Positions 8,835 through 17,802 of a DNA stretch of 64,000 bases are shown piece after piece. Source of the DNA: Thalassovita sp. (lineage in GTDB: Bacteria; Pseudomonadota; Alphaproteobacteria; Rhodobacterales; Rhodobacteraceae); contig NZ_OY829290.1 of NCBI RefSeq assembly GCF_963691685.1, positions 2,914,001 through 2,978,000 of the forward strand, given 5' to 3'. The notes beneath the pieces were generated by a model. It ran no database searches, was not told the DNA's origin, and was given only the letters and a program-made list of their open reading frames with translations. Position 1 is the first letter of the stretch; each line of letters starts with the position of its first letter. The translations under genes and the position numbers were made by a program.

Positions 8835-9644
8835 TCATTCATCGGGTGGCTCGAACCCTTTGTCACGATACAGTTGATCAATGAAAAGCTTTACCTCTTC
8901 CGCAGAGGGGCGACTGGCGCCGGATAGGTTTTGGACCAACTCACGGTAAAGATCTGCCTGCTTTTCTATTTCCGCTAGCAGTGCCGCATCCCGCTCGTTC
9001 TGCGAAATCTCTTTCAGCGTTGCATATAGATTTACTGCATCACTGACCTGAGCGCGGGCGTCCTCATCATCCTGAGTGCACCACGCTGCCCAAACCTCCT
9101 TCGCCGTATCGCTGCCTGTTTTGGCCCCAGCGGACTGCAGCAAAGCTTGAACCTTGGGATAGGGCTGACGAACCTCATAATATGGCAAAGTCACGTAGTA
9201 GGGCACCAGAACGAAAGGATTTTCGGCCCTCGGATGACATGCCAATAGGTTTTCCTTCATCGCCAAAAGCGCGTGTTCAAAAGCGGTCAGACTGTCCTGG
9301 TCCTGCCTATCAAGCAAAGCCAGAAGCCTGTCGTCCTGAAGCATAACTTCAACAAGATGACCAAATCCCAGGGCCGAGGCTTCATGAAGCGGCGTGCGAC
9401 CTTTGGCGTTCAATAAGTCCGCATCTTGATCCATCCCCGCCAAAGCCAGTTTCAACTTGTCAGCAGAGGACTGTTCCAGCTGCGTCCACTCAGCCTCACT
9501 GCCCCCGGTCAACTCACCGAGGGTATAAAGGTCGCCACTGAATTTGGAGATCACGCCAAAAACGTCATCTGACGATTGCGCAAAACCCGACTGGGCCAGA
9601 AGGAGAAGGCCCAGCAACGAACTCAACACATATCTTAAGGCCAA
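8835..9644 (-). CDS. Secreted ankyrin-repeat protein
   Basis: The start is set at TTG 9644 because GGAGGG sits six bases before it and the product then begins with a clean signal peptide (basic n-region, LLGLLLLAQSGFAQ). An in-frame GTG at 9659 overlaps that ribosome site and is less likely. Counting from that GTG, one good ankyrin unit lies at residues 83-108 (AKGRTPLHEASALGFGHLVE), and a weaker one follows at about 115-140. A periplasmic location is therefore predicted. The C-terminal half is helical and unrecognised. The function is unknown; ankyrin units mediate protein contacts. Confidence 0.75.
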   Translation of the reverse strand: MALRYVLSSLLGLLLLAQSGFAQSSDDVFGVISKFSGDLYTLGELTGGSEAEWTQLEQSSADKLKLALAGMDQDADLLNAKGRTPLHEASALGFGHLVEVMLQDDRLLALLDRQDQDSLTAFEHALLAMKENLLACHPRAENPFVLVPYYVTLPYYEVRQPYPKVQALLQSAGAKTGSDTAKEVWAAWCTQDDEDARAQVSDAVNLYATLKEISQNERDAALLAEIEKQADLYRELVQNLSGASRPSAEEVKLFIDQLYRDKGFEPPDE

Positions 9645-9901
9645 ATATCTGCCCTCCACACTTCGAAAACATCTGAGGCGAGGCTCAAATAGCGCGCCTC
9701 TAACCCTAATGCCTTACCAATACTAAACCCTAGGATGCATTTCCAGCGCGCGCTATTCGGTTAAGAAAATGGTGTTGCGCGATGCACTGGCGCCCGTCAT
9801 CGCCTTGATCCGCCAAAGCTGTTCCCGCACACCAAACCCCCTTGCCCCTCAACCGCCCCTGTCCTAGAAGGCAAGCTGATGCTTTCGAAGGACATGAAAC
9901 C

Positions 9902-11416
9902 ATGCTGGACCTGACCTATGAGACCCCGAAACCCAAGGTGATTGCCGGGGCCAAACATGACTGGGAACTTGTGATCGGCATGGAGGTCCATGCGCAGGTC
10001 AGCTCAAACGCCAAGCTGTTCTCGGGTGCCTCGACCAAATTCGGCGCCGAGCCGAACGCCAATGTGGCCTTTGTGGACGCCGCCATGCCCGGGATGCTGC
10101 CGGTCATCAACGAATACTGCGTGGAACAGGCGGTGCGCACCGGCCTGGGTCTGAAGGCAGACATCAACCTGTTCTCGGCCTTTGACCGCAAGAACTACTT
10201 CTACCCCGACCTGCCGCAGGGCTATCAGATCTCGCAGCTCTATCATCCGATCGTGGGTGAGGGCGAAATCCTCGTGGACATGGGCCCAGGTGTGGCCCGT
10301 CTGGTGCGGGTGGAACGCATCCACCTGGAACAGGACGCTGGCAAGTCGATCCACGACATGGATCCCAACATGTCCTTCGTGGACCTGAACCGCACCGGTG
10401 TGGCGCTGATGGAAATCGTCTCGCGCCCTGACATTCGTGGCCCGGAAGAGGCCGCCGCCTATGTGACCAAGCTGCGTCAGATCCTGCGCTATCTGGGCAC
10501 CTGTGACGGCAACATGCAAAACGGCAACCTGCGCGCGGACGTGAACGTCTCGATCTGCCGCCCGGGCCAGTATGAGAAGTATCAGGAAACCCAGGACTTC
10601 TCGCATCTGGGCACCCGCTGCGAAATCAAGAACATGAACTCGATGCGCTTTATCCAGGCCGCTATCGAGGTTGAGGCACGTCGCCAGATCGCCATCGTGG
10701 AGGCCGGCGGCACCGTCGATCAGGAAACCCGCCTTTACGACCCGGACAAGAATGAAACCCGTTCGATGCGCTCCAAGGAAGAGGCGCATGATTACCGCTA
10801 CTTCCCCTGCCCTGACCTCCTGCCGCTGGAGATTGAACAGGCTTGGGTTGATGACATCGCCGCCTCCCTGCCGGAACTGCCCGACGCCAAGAAAGCGCGT
10901 TTCATGGGCGACTATGGCCTGACTGAATATGACGCCTCGGTTCTGACCGCCGACACAACCTCGGCCGGCTTCTTCGAAGGTGTGGTTGCGGCCTGTGAGG
11001 ACGGCAAACTGGCCGCCAACTGGGTCATCAACGAATTGTTCGGTCGCCTGAAAGCGGATGAAAAAGACATCAGCGACAGCCCGCTGTCACCCGCCGCCCT
11101 GGGCGGCATCATCAAGCTGATCAAGGCCGACACCATCTCGGGCAAGATCGCCAAGGACGTCTTTGAAATCGCCTATACCTCGGGCCGCGATCCGGAAGAG
11201 ATTGTGGAAACCGAAGGCATGAAACAGGTGACGGACACCGGCGCGATTGAGGCCGCACTGGATGAAATCATCGCCGCCAACCCCGCGCAGGTGGAAAAGG
11301 CCAAGGTGAACCCGAAACTGGCCGGCTGGTTTGTGGGTCAGGTGATGAAAGCCACCGGCGGCAAGGCCAACCCGAAAGCGGTGAACCAGCTGGTGGCGCA
11401 AAAGCTCGGCAGCTGA
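9902..11416 (+). CDS. gatB: Asp-tRNA(Asn)/Glu-tRNA(Gln) amidotransferase subunit B
   Basis: This 504-residue GatB binds the mischarged tRNA and, with GatA and GatC, converts Glu-tRNA(Gln) or Asp-tRNA(Asn) to the amide form. Family hallmarks are ELVIGMEVHAQ at the start, FYPDLPQGYQISQ, and the C-terminal YqeY-like helical domain ending VNQLVAQKL. The start ATG at 9902 follows GAAGGA at 9887-9892; the longer frame from 9842 adds 20 unrelated residues. gatA and gatC are not in the window. A UUCG terminator follows the stop. Confidence 0.97.
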   Translation: MLDLTYETPKPKVIAGAKHDWELVIGMEVHAQVSSNAKLFSGASTKFGAEPNANVAFVDAAMPGMLPVINEYCVEQAVRTGLGLKADINLFSAFDRKNYFYPDLPQGYQISQLYHPIVGEGEILVDMGPGVARLVRVERIHLEQDAGKSIHDMDPNMSFVDLNRTGVALMEIVSRPDIRGPEEAAAYVTKLRQILRYLGTCDGNMQNGNLRADVNVSICRPGQYEKYQETQDFSHLGTRCEIKNMNSMRFIQAAIEVEARRQIAIVEAGGTVDQETRLYDPDKNETRSMRSKEEAHDYRYFPCPDLLPLEIEQAWVDDIAASLPELPDAKKARFMGDYGLTEYDASVLTADTTSAGFFEGVVAACEDGKLAANWVINELFGRLKADEKDISDSPLSPAALGGIIKLIKADTISGKIAKDVFEIAYTSGRDPEEIVETEGMKQVTDTGAIEAALDEIIAANPAQVEKAKVNPKLAGWFVGQVMKATGGKANPKAVNQLVAQKLGS

Positions 11417-11442
11417 GCCACGCCACAGATCTGACAGACAGA

Positions 11443-11465
11443 ACGCGCCTTCGGGCGCGTTTTTC
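11443..11465 (+). terminator. Rho-independent terminator of gatB
   Basis: A seven-bp stem (11443-11449 with 11454-11460) with a TTCG loop is followed by TTTTC, 26 bases after the gatB stop. Confidence 0.88.
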
Positions 11466-11585
11466 TTTGCGCAGCGCCCCCCTTTCAATGTTCTAAAAAT
11501 ACTCCCGCCGGAGGCATCCGCCCTTTCCTTTTCGCGGCCAGCTTGGCAGCGTAAGCGGCACGTGATCCAAACCGAGGCGCCGCCG

Positions 11586-12077
11586 ATGTCAAACCACCCG
11601 CACGACCAAATCCCCTTCCTCTCAGAGGTGAAAACCGTTCTGCCGGAATGGATTGACTACAACGGCCACCTCAACATGGCCTATTACAACGTGTTGTTTG
11701 ACACCGGCGCGGATGAGGCGTTTGCCGAAATGGGTTTTGGTCCCGACTATGCCAGCAGCCGTCAGATGACGACCTATAGCGCCGATTTCCGGCTGCGCTA
11801 CCTGCGCGAGATTCACGAAGGCGACCGAGTGCGCGTGGGGTTCCAATTGCTCGACAGCACCGACAAGAGCTTCCATTTCTGCCAGTGGCTCCTGCACGAA
11901 GATGGCTGGCTCTCGGCCACCGGTGAAGGTGTTGGGCTGCACATCGACATGTCTGGCCCCAAGGTTGCGCCCTACCCGGCGGATGTGGCTGAAAAGGTTG
12001 CCGCGATGAAGGCGGCACATGCCGCCTTCCCGAAACCGGATTTTGTTGGCTTGCCCCTTGGGCTGCGACGGGGATAA
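11586..12077 (+). CDS. Hotdog-fold thioesterase family protein
   Basis: This is a 163-residue single hotdog domain of the 4-hydroxybenzoyl-CoA thioesterase type. The signature WIDYNGHLNMAYY contains the Asp/Asn-Gly-His active region of this family, followed by the long central helix and the RLRYLREIHEGDRV strand. Family members hydrolyse acyl-CoA thioesters; the substrate is not evident. The start is taken as ATG 11586 with GAGG upstream; GTG 11562 is an alternative that adds eight residues. It is not in an obvious operon with a pathway gene. Confidence 0.85.
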   Translation: MSNHPHDQIPFLSEVKTVLPEWIDYNGHLNMAYYNVLFDTGADEAFAEMGFGPDYASSRQMTTYSADFRLRYLREIHEGDRVRVGFQLLDSTDKSFHFCQWLLHEDGWLSATGEGVGLHIDMSGPKVAPYPADVAEKVAAMKAAHAAFPKPDFVGLPLGLRRG

Positions 12078-12149
12078 GAGGGCGCAACGGATTGAACCGG
12101 GGCGCCGCTGCTGTTAGCCTGCGCCGCGTTTAAAACAGGGATCTCTTTG

Positions 12150-12593
12150 ATGACGCAGTATGATTACAAGGTTGTGCCCGCCCCGGCGCGTGGGGTGAAG
12201 GCCAAGGGGATCAAAGGGGCTGAGGCCCGTTTTGCCAATGCCGTGGAATTGCAGCTGAATGAACTGGCCGCTGAGGGCTGGGAATATCAGCGTGCCGAAA
12301 CCCTGCCCAGCGAAGAGCGTTCGGGCATTGCCTCCTCGGTCACAGCCTACCGCTCAATCCTGATTTTCCGCCGTCCCAAACCCGCACAGGACGATGGGTT
12401 CCAGCCGATGCCGGAACGCTTTGAGGCTGAGGCGCATATCCCTGCGGATGGTGAGGTGGACACTGCTGAGCCAGAAACAGTCCCTGAGGCCCCGCGTGGC
12501 GAAGGGGATGTTCTGCGTGACCGTGTGGCGCAGCTGATGGAACAGGGTGATACGCAGGCTGCAGAACGTTCGGACACCTCAAAAGACGGCTGA
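12150..12593 (+). CDS. DUF4177 domain protein
   Basis: This 147-residue protein has an N-terminal DUF4177-like domain of about 75 residues (YDYKVVPAPARG, then LNELAAEGWEYQRAETLP and YRSILIFRR). An acidic, Glu/Pro-rich and probably disordered C-terminal tail follows. The family is small, cytoplasmic and uncharacterised. ATG 12150 is preferred to the adjacent in-frame TTG 12147, with CAGGGA upstream. It sits alone between the thioesterase and the J-domain gene, both on the same strand. Confidence 0.8.
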   Translation: MTQYDYKVVPAPARGVKAKGIKGAEARFANAVELQLNELAAEGWEYQRAETLPSEERSGIASSVTAYRSILIFRRPKPAQDDGFQPMPERFEAEAHIPADGEVDTAEPETVPEAPRGEGDVLRDRVAQLMEQGDTQAAERSDTSKDG

Positions 12594-12734
12594 CACCCTC
12601 GTGCTGCGCCTTGATCCGGGCGCGATCTGTGACCTGCACAAGCGGCGACAGAATTTCTGCCCTGCGGCAAGTTTGCCCTTCAACTTGACCTGATTTGGTC
12701 TATTATCGGCGGTCCGAGTCGAAAAGGTGATCTC

Positions 12735-13358
12735 ATGGATAAATCAGACCCCTTCGGGTTCGATATGTCGATCAAATCGGCAAAGAAAAAGAACCCCCGT
12801 GGCCGCCGTACCATGTCCGGTGCGTCGGAAACCTCTACCCGGCAGTGCGAACATGAAGGCTGCACCGAAGCCGGGGCATACCGCGCACCGAAAGCGCCGG
12901 ATGTGTTGGATGAATTCCGCTGGTTCTGCAAGGATCACGTGAAGGAATATAACGCGAAGTGGAGCTTCTTTGACGGCAAGACCGAGGCTGAGATGAACGC
13001 CCAGCGTTCCTCGGATAAGGTTTGGGAACGTGAGACCAAAAAGGCCACCGATCCCGAAGCCCGCGCCTGGGCCCGTCTGGGCATTGAGGATCCGCATCAG
13101 GTCCTGGGTGGCAATGCCACACAGAACCCTGGCCGCAACGCCGGCGCAGGCCGCCGCCTGCCCGCGGTGGAGCGCAAAGCGGTGGAGATTTTGGCCGTGC
13201 AGGACACCATGTCCAAGGCTGAGATCCGCAAAGCCTACAAGAAGCTCATCAAGGTGCTGCACCCCGATATGAACGGGGGCGACCGGAGCCAGGAAGAACA
13301 GCTGCAAGAGGTCATGTGGGCCTGGGACCAGCTGAAGGACAGCCGCAACTTCCTGTGA
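12735..13358 (+). CDS. J-domain protein with C-terminal J domain
   Basis: This 207-residue protein carries a J domain at its C-terminus (about 150-207). Helix II and the HPD loop are clear (IRKAYKKLIKVLHPDMNGG, HPD at 176-178). J domains stimulate the ATPase of DnaK-type chaperones. The N-terminal part contains Cys38, Cys43, Cys65 and His68 in C-x4-C and C-x2-H arrangement, which could bind a metal. It lacks the Gly/Phe region and zinc finger of classical DnaJ, so it is a specialised co-chaperone. AAGGTGA precedes the ATG. Confidence 0.88.
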   Translation: MDKSDPFGFDMSIKSAKKKNPRGRRTMSGASETSTRQCEHEGCTEAGAYRAPKAPDVLDEFRWFCKDHVKEYNAKWSFFDGKTEAEMNAQRSSDKVWERETKKATDPEARAWARLGIEDPHQVLGGNATQNPGRNAGAGRRLPAVERKAVEILAVQDTMSKAEIRKAYKKLIKVLHPDMNGGDRSQEEQLQEVMWAWDQLKDSRNFL

Positions 13359-13383
13359 TATTTGCAGTAAGTAGAAATACCAG

Positions 13384-13411
13384 CCGCGCCCCTTTGGGCG
13401 CGGTTTTTGTT
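13384..13411 (+). terminator. Rho-independent terminator of the J-domain gene
   Basis: A perfect eight-bp GC stem (13384-13391 with 13396-13403) and CTTT loop are followed by TTTTTGTTT, 25 bases after the stop. Confidence 0.9.
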
Positions 13412-13458
13412 TGTCCCCCTGCCTGCCAAAGGCCATGCTGGCGGCAGGAGGACACATC

Positions 13459-14529
13459 ATGCAGAGCATACTGGCGACCCGTCTGGGCCTTAAAACCCCG
13501 ATCATTCAGGCCCCGATGGCCGGTGTGTCCACCCCCGCCCTTGCGGCGGAGGTGTGCAAGGCGGGTGGCATGGGGGCGCTGGGGCTGGGCTCCGTTGATG
13601 CCGAAGGCGGGCGCAAGGCGATCCGCGCCGCGCGCGATCTGGGGGCGAACTGTCTGAATGCCAATTTCTTCTGCCACCACCCGGAACAGGTGGCAGCCGA
13701 CAAGGCAGCGCGCTGGTGCGCTGCGCTGGCGCCGGAATTTGCCCGATTTGGTGCTACGCCGCCTGATCAGCTGCGCGAAATTTACCTGTCCTTTGTCGCC
13801 GATCCCGAACGGCCCGCCATGCTGCTGCAGGAACGGCCCGAAGTGGTCTCCTTCCACTTTGGCCTGCCCTCCGCCAGCGTGATTGCCGCCTTGAAAGAGG
13901 CGGGCATCCTGCTGCTGGCGTCGGCCACCAATGTCGCCGAGGCGCAGGCCTGCGTCAGCGCAGGCATGGACGGGATTGTTGTGCAAGGGATTGAGGCTGG
14001 CGGCCATCGCGGCATTTTTGACCCCCTGGCCCCGGATGAGGCGCTGCCAACGCTGGACCTGCTGGCCCGGATCAAATCGCGCACCGATCTGCCCTTGATC
14101 GCCGCTGGCGGATTGATGGACGGGGCGGATTGCGCGCGCGCCCTTCAGGCCGGGGCGGATATGGTGCAGCTGGGCACCGCCTTTGTCCTGTGCCCCGAAA
14201 CCTCCGCCGATGAAGGCTACCGCGCGGCCATGGCATCGGATGCGGCCAATCATACCGGCTTCACCAGCGCGATTTCCGGTCGCCCGGCCCGCGCACTGCC
14301 CAATGCCTTCACCGCATGGGGGGCAGATCGACAGCAGGACAGCCCCGGCTACCCGCACACCTATGATGCGGGTAAGGCGCTGCATGCCGCTGCCAAGGCC
14401 AAAGGCGATCACAGCTATGGCGCCCATTGGGCCGGATCCGGGGCCGCCCGCGCCCAAAGCCTGCCCGCCGTGGAGCTGATGGCCCAGCTGATTGCGCAGC
14501 TTACAGCAGAAATACGGCAGCCCACGTAA
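13459..14529 (+). CDS. Nitronate monooxygenase family flavoprotein
   Basis: This 356-residue TIM-barrel FMN enzyme is of the 2-nitropropane dioxygenase type. The start LGLKTPIIQAPMAGVSTP and GIDGIVVQGIEAGGHRG-like segment (GMDGIVVQGIEAGGH), then LIAAGGLMDG and GADMVQLGTAF, match the FMN-binding barrel. Members oxidise nitronates to carbonyl compounds, and many have unknown substrates. The start ATG has a strong GGAGGA ribosome site; an upstream in-frame ATG (13411) overlaps the preceding terminator and is rejected. Confidence 0.88.
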   Translation: MQSILATRLGLKTPIIQAPMAGVSTPALAAEVCKAGGMGALGLGSVDAEGGRKAIRAARDLGANCLNANFFCHHPEQVAADKAARWCAALAPEFARFGATPPDQLREIYLSFVADPERPAMLLQERPEVVSFHFGLPSASVIAALKEAGILLLASATNVAEAQACVSAGMDGIVVQGIEAGGHRGIFDPLAPDEALPTLDLLARIKSRTDLPLIAAGGLMDGADCARALQAGADMVQLGTAFVLCPETSADEGYRAAMASDAANHTGFTSAISGRPARALPNAFTAWGADRQQDSPGYPHTYDAGKALHAAAKAKGDHSYGAHWAGSGAARAQSLPAVELMAQLIAQLTAEIRQPT

Positions 14530-14650
14530 CGTAGTGTCACTTTTCCCCTATCCCTGTCGCTTTTCGCCTTTTCCTTCGCGTTTCCGTCGATATGTTGCTG
14601 CGTGAGATGCATTTCGGGTGGCACCCCACCCTGACCGAAGAGGAATGACC

Positions 14651-15637
14651 ATGGCCGAGGGCATGATGGACCAGAACGCAAAACCCACCGAAGATATCTC
14701 GGTTCGCGATGTTTTTGGCATTGACACCGACATGACCGTGAAGGGCTTTGCCGAAGCCAGCGACCGCGTGCCGGAAATCGATCCGACCTATAAGTTTGAC
14801 CCGGACACCACGCTGGCCATTCTGGCCGGTTTCTCGCGCAACCGTCGTGTGATGGTGCAGGGCTACCACGGCACCGGTAAATCGACCCACATCGAACAGG
14901 TCGCGGCGCGCCTGAACTGGCCGTGTGTACGTGTGAACCTCGACAGTCACATCAGCCGGATCGACCTGATCGGTAAAGACGCGATCAAACTGCGCGACGG
15001 CAAGCAGGTCACCGAATTCCACGAAGGCATCCTGCCCTGGGCGCTGCGTAACCCGACCGCGATTGTGTTCGACGAATATGATGCGGGCCGCGCGGACGTG
15101 ATGTTTGTGATCCAGCGTATTCTGGAAGCCGACGGCAAGCTGACGCTGCTGGACCAGAACGAAGTGATCACCCCGAACCCCTATTTCCGCCTGTTTGCCA
15201 CTGCAAATACCGTGGGTCTGGGCGACACCACCGGCCTTTACCATGGTGTGCAGCAGATCAACCAGGCGCAGATGGACCGTTGGTCGCTGGTCGCGACGCT
15301 GAACTACCTCAGCCATGACGCGGAAACCAACATCATCCTGTCGAAAAACCCGCATTACAACACCGAGGCCGGTCGTAAGACCATCGGCCAGATGGTGACG
15401 CTGGCGGATCTGACCCGCACCGCGTTTATGAACGGTGATCTGTCCACCGTGATGAGCCCGCGAACCGTGATCAACTGGGCCCAAAACGCTGAGATCTTCC
15501 GCAACGTGGGTTATGCTTTCCGTCTGAGCTTCCTCAACAAATGTGATGAGCTGGAGCGCCAGACCGTGGCCGAGTTCTACCAGCGCTGCTTTGATGAAGA
15601 ACTGCCCGAAAGCGCAGCCAGCATGAGCCTCGGCTAA
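14651..15637 (+). CDS. cobS: Cobaltochelatase subunit CobS
   Basis: CobS is the AAA+ motor subunit of the aerobic cobaltochelatase, which inserts cobalt into hydrogenobyrinic acid diamide with CobN and CobT. The 328-residue protein has Walker A GYHGTGKST at 71-79, Walker B AIVFDEYD, and sensor-like LFATANTVGLGDTTG. ATG 14651 is favoured because AGAGGA ends six bases before it; ATG 14645 is too close to that site. cobT follows 140 bases downstream. CobN is not in the window. Confidence 0.95.
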   Translation: MAEGMMDQNAKPTEDISVRDVFGIDTDMTVKGFAEASDRVPEIDPTYKFDPDTTLAILAGFSRNRRVMVQGYHGTGKSTHIEQVAARLNWPCVRVNLDSHISRIDLIGKDAIKLRDGKQVTEFHEGILPWALRNPTAIVFDEYDAGRADVMFVIQRILEADGKLTLLDQNEVITPNPYFRLFATANTVGLGDTTGLYHGVQQINQAQMDRWSLVATLNYLSHDAETNIILSKNPHYNTEAGRKTIGQMVTLADLTRTAFMNGDLSTVMSPRTVINWAQNAEIFRNVGYAFRLSFLNKCDELERQTVAEFYQRCFDEELPESAASMSLG

Positions 15638-15645
15638 GCAATACC

Positions 15646-15717
15646 GCCCGGCGACCCGCCGGGCAGCGCCCGCCCCGCCCCCAAGGCGGGCGCTTTGCAC
15701 CCGCCCGGGATCGGGCG
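15646..15717 (+). other. Three consecutive hairpins between cobS and cobT
   Basis: The cobS-cobT gap holds three adjacent GC-rich stem-loops: 15646-15664 (7 bp), 15665-15694 (10 bp) and 15702-15717 (6 bp). None is followed by a good T run. They could adjust the CobS:CobT ratio by partial termination or by protecting processed mRNA ends. Confidence 0.5.
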
Positions 15718-15777
15718 CTGCCCTTGGGGGATCAACGCGCAATTCCGCGCGTCCCCGCATCCGCAGGCGAAGACAAG

Positions 15778-17658
15778 ATGAAAAAACCGACCGACAACCC
15801 AGCCGATCCGTTCAAAAAGGCCCTTGCTGAGGCCACCAAGGTCATGGCCGATGACCCGGAATTGAACGTCGCCTACACGGTTGATCCGGCAGGCATGGCG
15901 GGCGACACCATTCGCCTGCCCCAGGTCAGCCGCCGGATGACGCGGGATGAGGTTCTTCTGGCCCGCGGCACCGCTGATGCTTTGGCGATGCAGCGCAAGT
16001 ATCACGATATGAACACCCATGCCCGCTATGCGCCCCCCGGCGACATGGCGCGCTCAATCTACGAAGCGATGGAAGTGGCCCGCTGCGAGGCGATGGGCGC
16101 ACGTGACATGCCCGGCACCGCCGGCAACATCGACGCCAAGATTGAATCCGAGGCCCGCCGCGCCGGCTATGACCAGATCAAACAGAGCGCCGATGCCCCA
16201 CTTTCTGTGGCCGCCGGCTATCTGATCCGCCATCTGGCCACCGGGCGCGACCTGCCGCCTGCGGCCGCCAATGTGATGGATCTGTGGCGCGGCTTCATTG
16301 AAAATCAGGCAGGCGGCACGCTGGAGGATCTGCAGGAACGCCTGTCAGATCAGGCGGCCTTTGCCAAGTTTGCCCGCCAGATCATCGAGGATCTTGGCTA
16401 CGGCGATCAGCTGGGCGATGATCCTGATGAGGAAAACGAAGATCAGGAAGACGACGCCAGCGACGATCAGGATGATCAGCAGGAGCCCGACAGCTCCGGC
16501 CAGGATGATCAGGAAGATCAGGAGGCTGAGGCCGATCCTGAACGCAGTCAGGAAGAACAGCAGGACAGCTCCGAGGCGCAGGTCTCGATGGATGACATGG
16601 CCGAAGAGGAAATGTCGGACGAGAGCGAACTGCCCGATGGCGAAGCGCCGCTGGAACCGCCTGCCCCGCCGCCTGCCTCTGAGGCGGATCCGAATTACAC
16701 CGTCTACAATGACGCATTTGACGAAGAGATCATGGCCGAGGAGCTGGCCGAACCGGCCGAGCTGGAACGTCTGCGCGCCTATCTGGATCAGCAGCTGGAG
16801 CCGCTGAAAGGTGCGGTCAGCCGTCTGGCTAACAAACTGCAGCGTCGCCTGCAGGCGCAGCAGAACCGCAGCTGGCTGTTTGACATGGAAGAGGGCATTC
16901 TGGACGCTGGCCGTCTGGCCCGCGTGGTCGCCAACCCCACGACACCGCTGTCGTTCAAGGTGGAAAAAGACACTGAGTTCCGCGACACCGTGGTGACCCT
17001 GCTGCTGGATAACTCCGGCTCCATGCGGGGGCGCCCGATCTCAATCGCGGCGATCTGCGCGGATGTTCTGGCCTCGACGCTGGAACGCTGTGACGTGAAG
17101 GTTGAGGTTCTGGGCTTCACCACCCGGGCGTGGAAAGGCGGTCAGAGCCGTGAAAAATGGTTGGCCGAGGGGCGCCCGCAACAGCCGGGCCGCCTGAACG
17201 ACCTGCGCCACATCATTTATAAAAAGGCCGACGCGCCGATGCGCCGGATCAAGGCCAATCTGGGCCTGATGATGAAAGAGGGGCTGCTGAAGGAAAACAT
17301 CGATGGTGAGGCGCTGGAATGGGCCCACCGCCGTATGCTGGCCCGCCCTGAGCAGCGCAAAATCCTGATGGTGATTTCTGACGGGGCGCCGGTGGACGAT
17401 TCCACATTGGCGATGAACCCGCAGAACTTCCTTGAAAAGCACCTGCGCGACGTGATCGCCATGGTCGAAAAGCGCAAACAGGTGGAACTGATCGCCATCG
17501 GCATCGGCCATGACGTGACCCGCTACTACCAGCACGCGGTGACCATCACCGACGCGGAGCAGCTGGCCGGCGCCATGACGGAACAACTGGCGGGCCTGTT
17601 TGATCACGATCCACGCGCCCGGGCCCGCACCATGGGCATGAAAAAGGCCGGATTGTAA
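15778..17658 (+). CDS. cobT: Cobaltochelatase subunit CobT
   Basis: CobT (626 residues) forms the chelatase ring complex with CobS. The C-terminal von Willebrand A domain has a complete MIDAS start, DNSGS at 411-415, and the later DGAPVDDS segment. Residues about 210-310 are an extremely acidic Asp/Glu/Gln-rich linker, typical of CobT and BchD-like proteins. The start at ATG 15778 follows AGGCGAAGAC; an earlier GTG/TTG-type start would run into the hairpin region. A hairpin follows the stop. Confidence 0.95.
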   Translation: MKKPTDNPADPFKKALAEATKVMADDPELNVAYTVDPAGMAGDTIRLPQVSRRMTRDEVLLARGTADALAMQRKYHDMNTHARYAPPGDMARSIYEAMEVARCEAMGARDMPGTAGNIDAKIESEARRAGYDQIKQSADAPLSVAAGYLIRHLATGRDLPPAAANVMDLWRGFIENQAGGTLEDLQERLSDQAAFAKFARQIIEDLGYGDQLGDDPDEENEDQEDDASDDQDDQQEPDSSGQDDQEDQEAEADPERSQEEQQDSSEAQVSMDDMAEEEMSDESELPDGEAPLEPPAPPPASEADPNYTVYNDAFDEEIMAEELAEPAELERLRAYLDQQLEPLKGAVSRLANKLQRRLQAQQNRSWLFDMEEGILDAGRLARVVANPTTPLSFKVEKDTEFRDTVVTLLLDNSGSMRGRPISIAAICADVLASTLERCDVKVEVLGFTTRAWKGGQSREKWLAEGRPQQPGRLNDLRHIIYKKADAPMRRIKANLGLMMKEGLLKENIDGEALEWAHRRMLARPEQRKILMVISDGAPVDDSTLAMNPQNFLEKHLRDVIAMVEKRKQVELIAIGIGHDVTRYYQHAVTITDAEQLAGAMTEQLAGLFDHDPRARARTMGMKKAGL

Positions 17659-17685
17659 GATCCGACCGCAGATCTGAGAGCTAAG

Positions 17686-17717
17686 CAGAGCGCGCCAACC
17701 GGCGCGCGCTGTGGTTT
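17686..17717 (+). terminator. Likely terminator of cobS-cobT
   Basis: A seven-bp stem (17690-17696 with 17701-17707, AACC loop) is extended by three further pairs across one mismatch and followed by TGGTTTT. It starts 28 bases after the cobT stop. Confidence 0.65.
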
Positions 17718-17802
17718 TGGGCACGGCTTTGCCTCTGGCCGGGATATTTGTACAAACGGACAAAGCGCTGGCGATACGGCCAGCCGCACATAGGAGACAG
17801 GG

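Noticed and set aside
8609..8884. 91-residue plus-strand ORF after the lipoprotein
   Set aside because: No ribosome site, random-looking composition, and it overlaps the end of the ankyrin gene.
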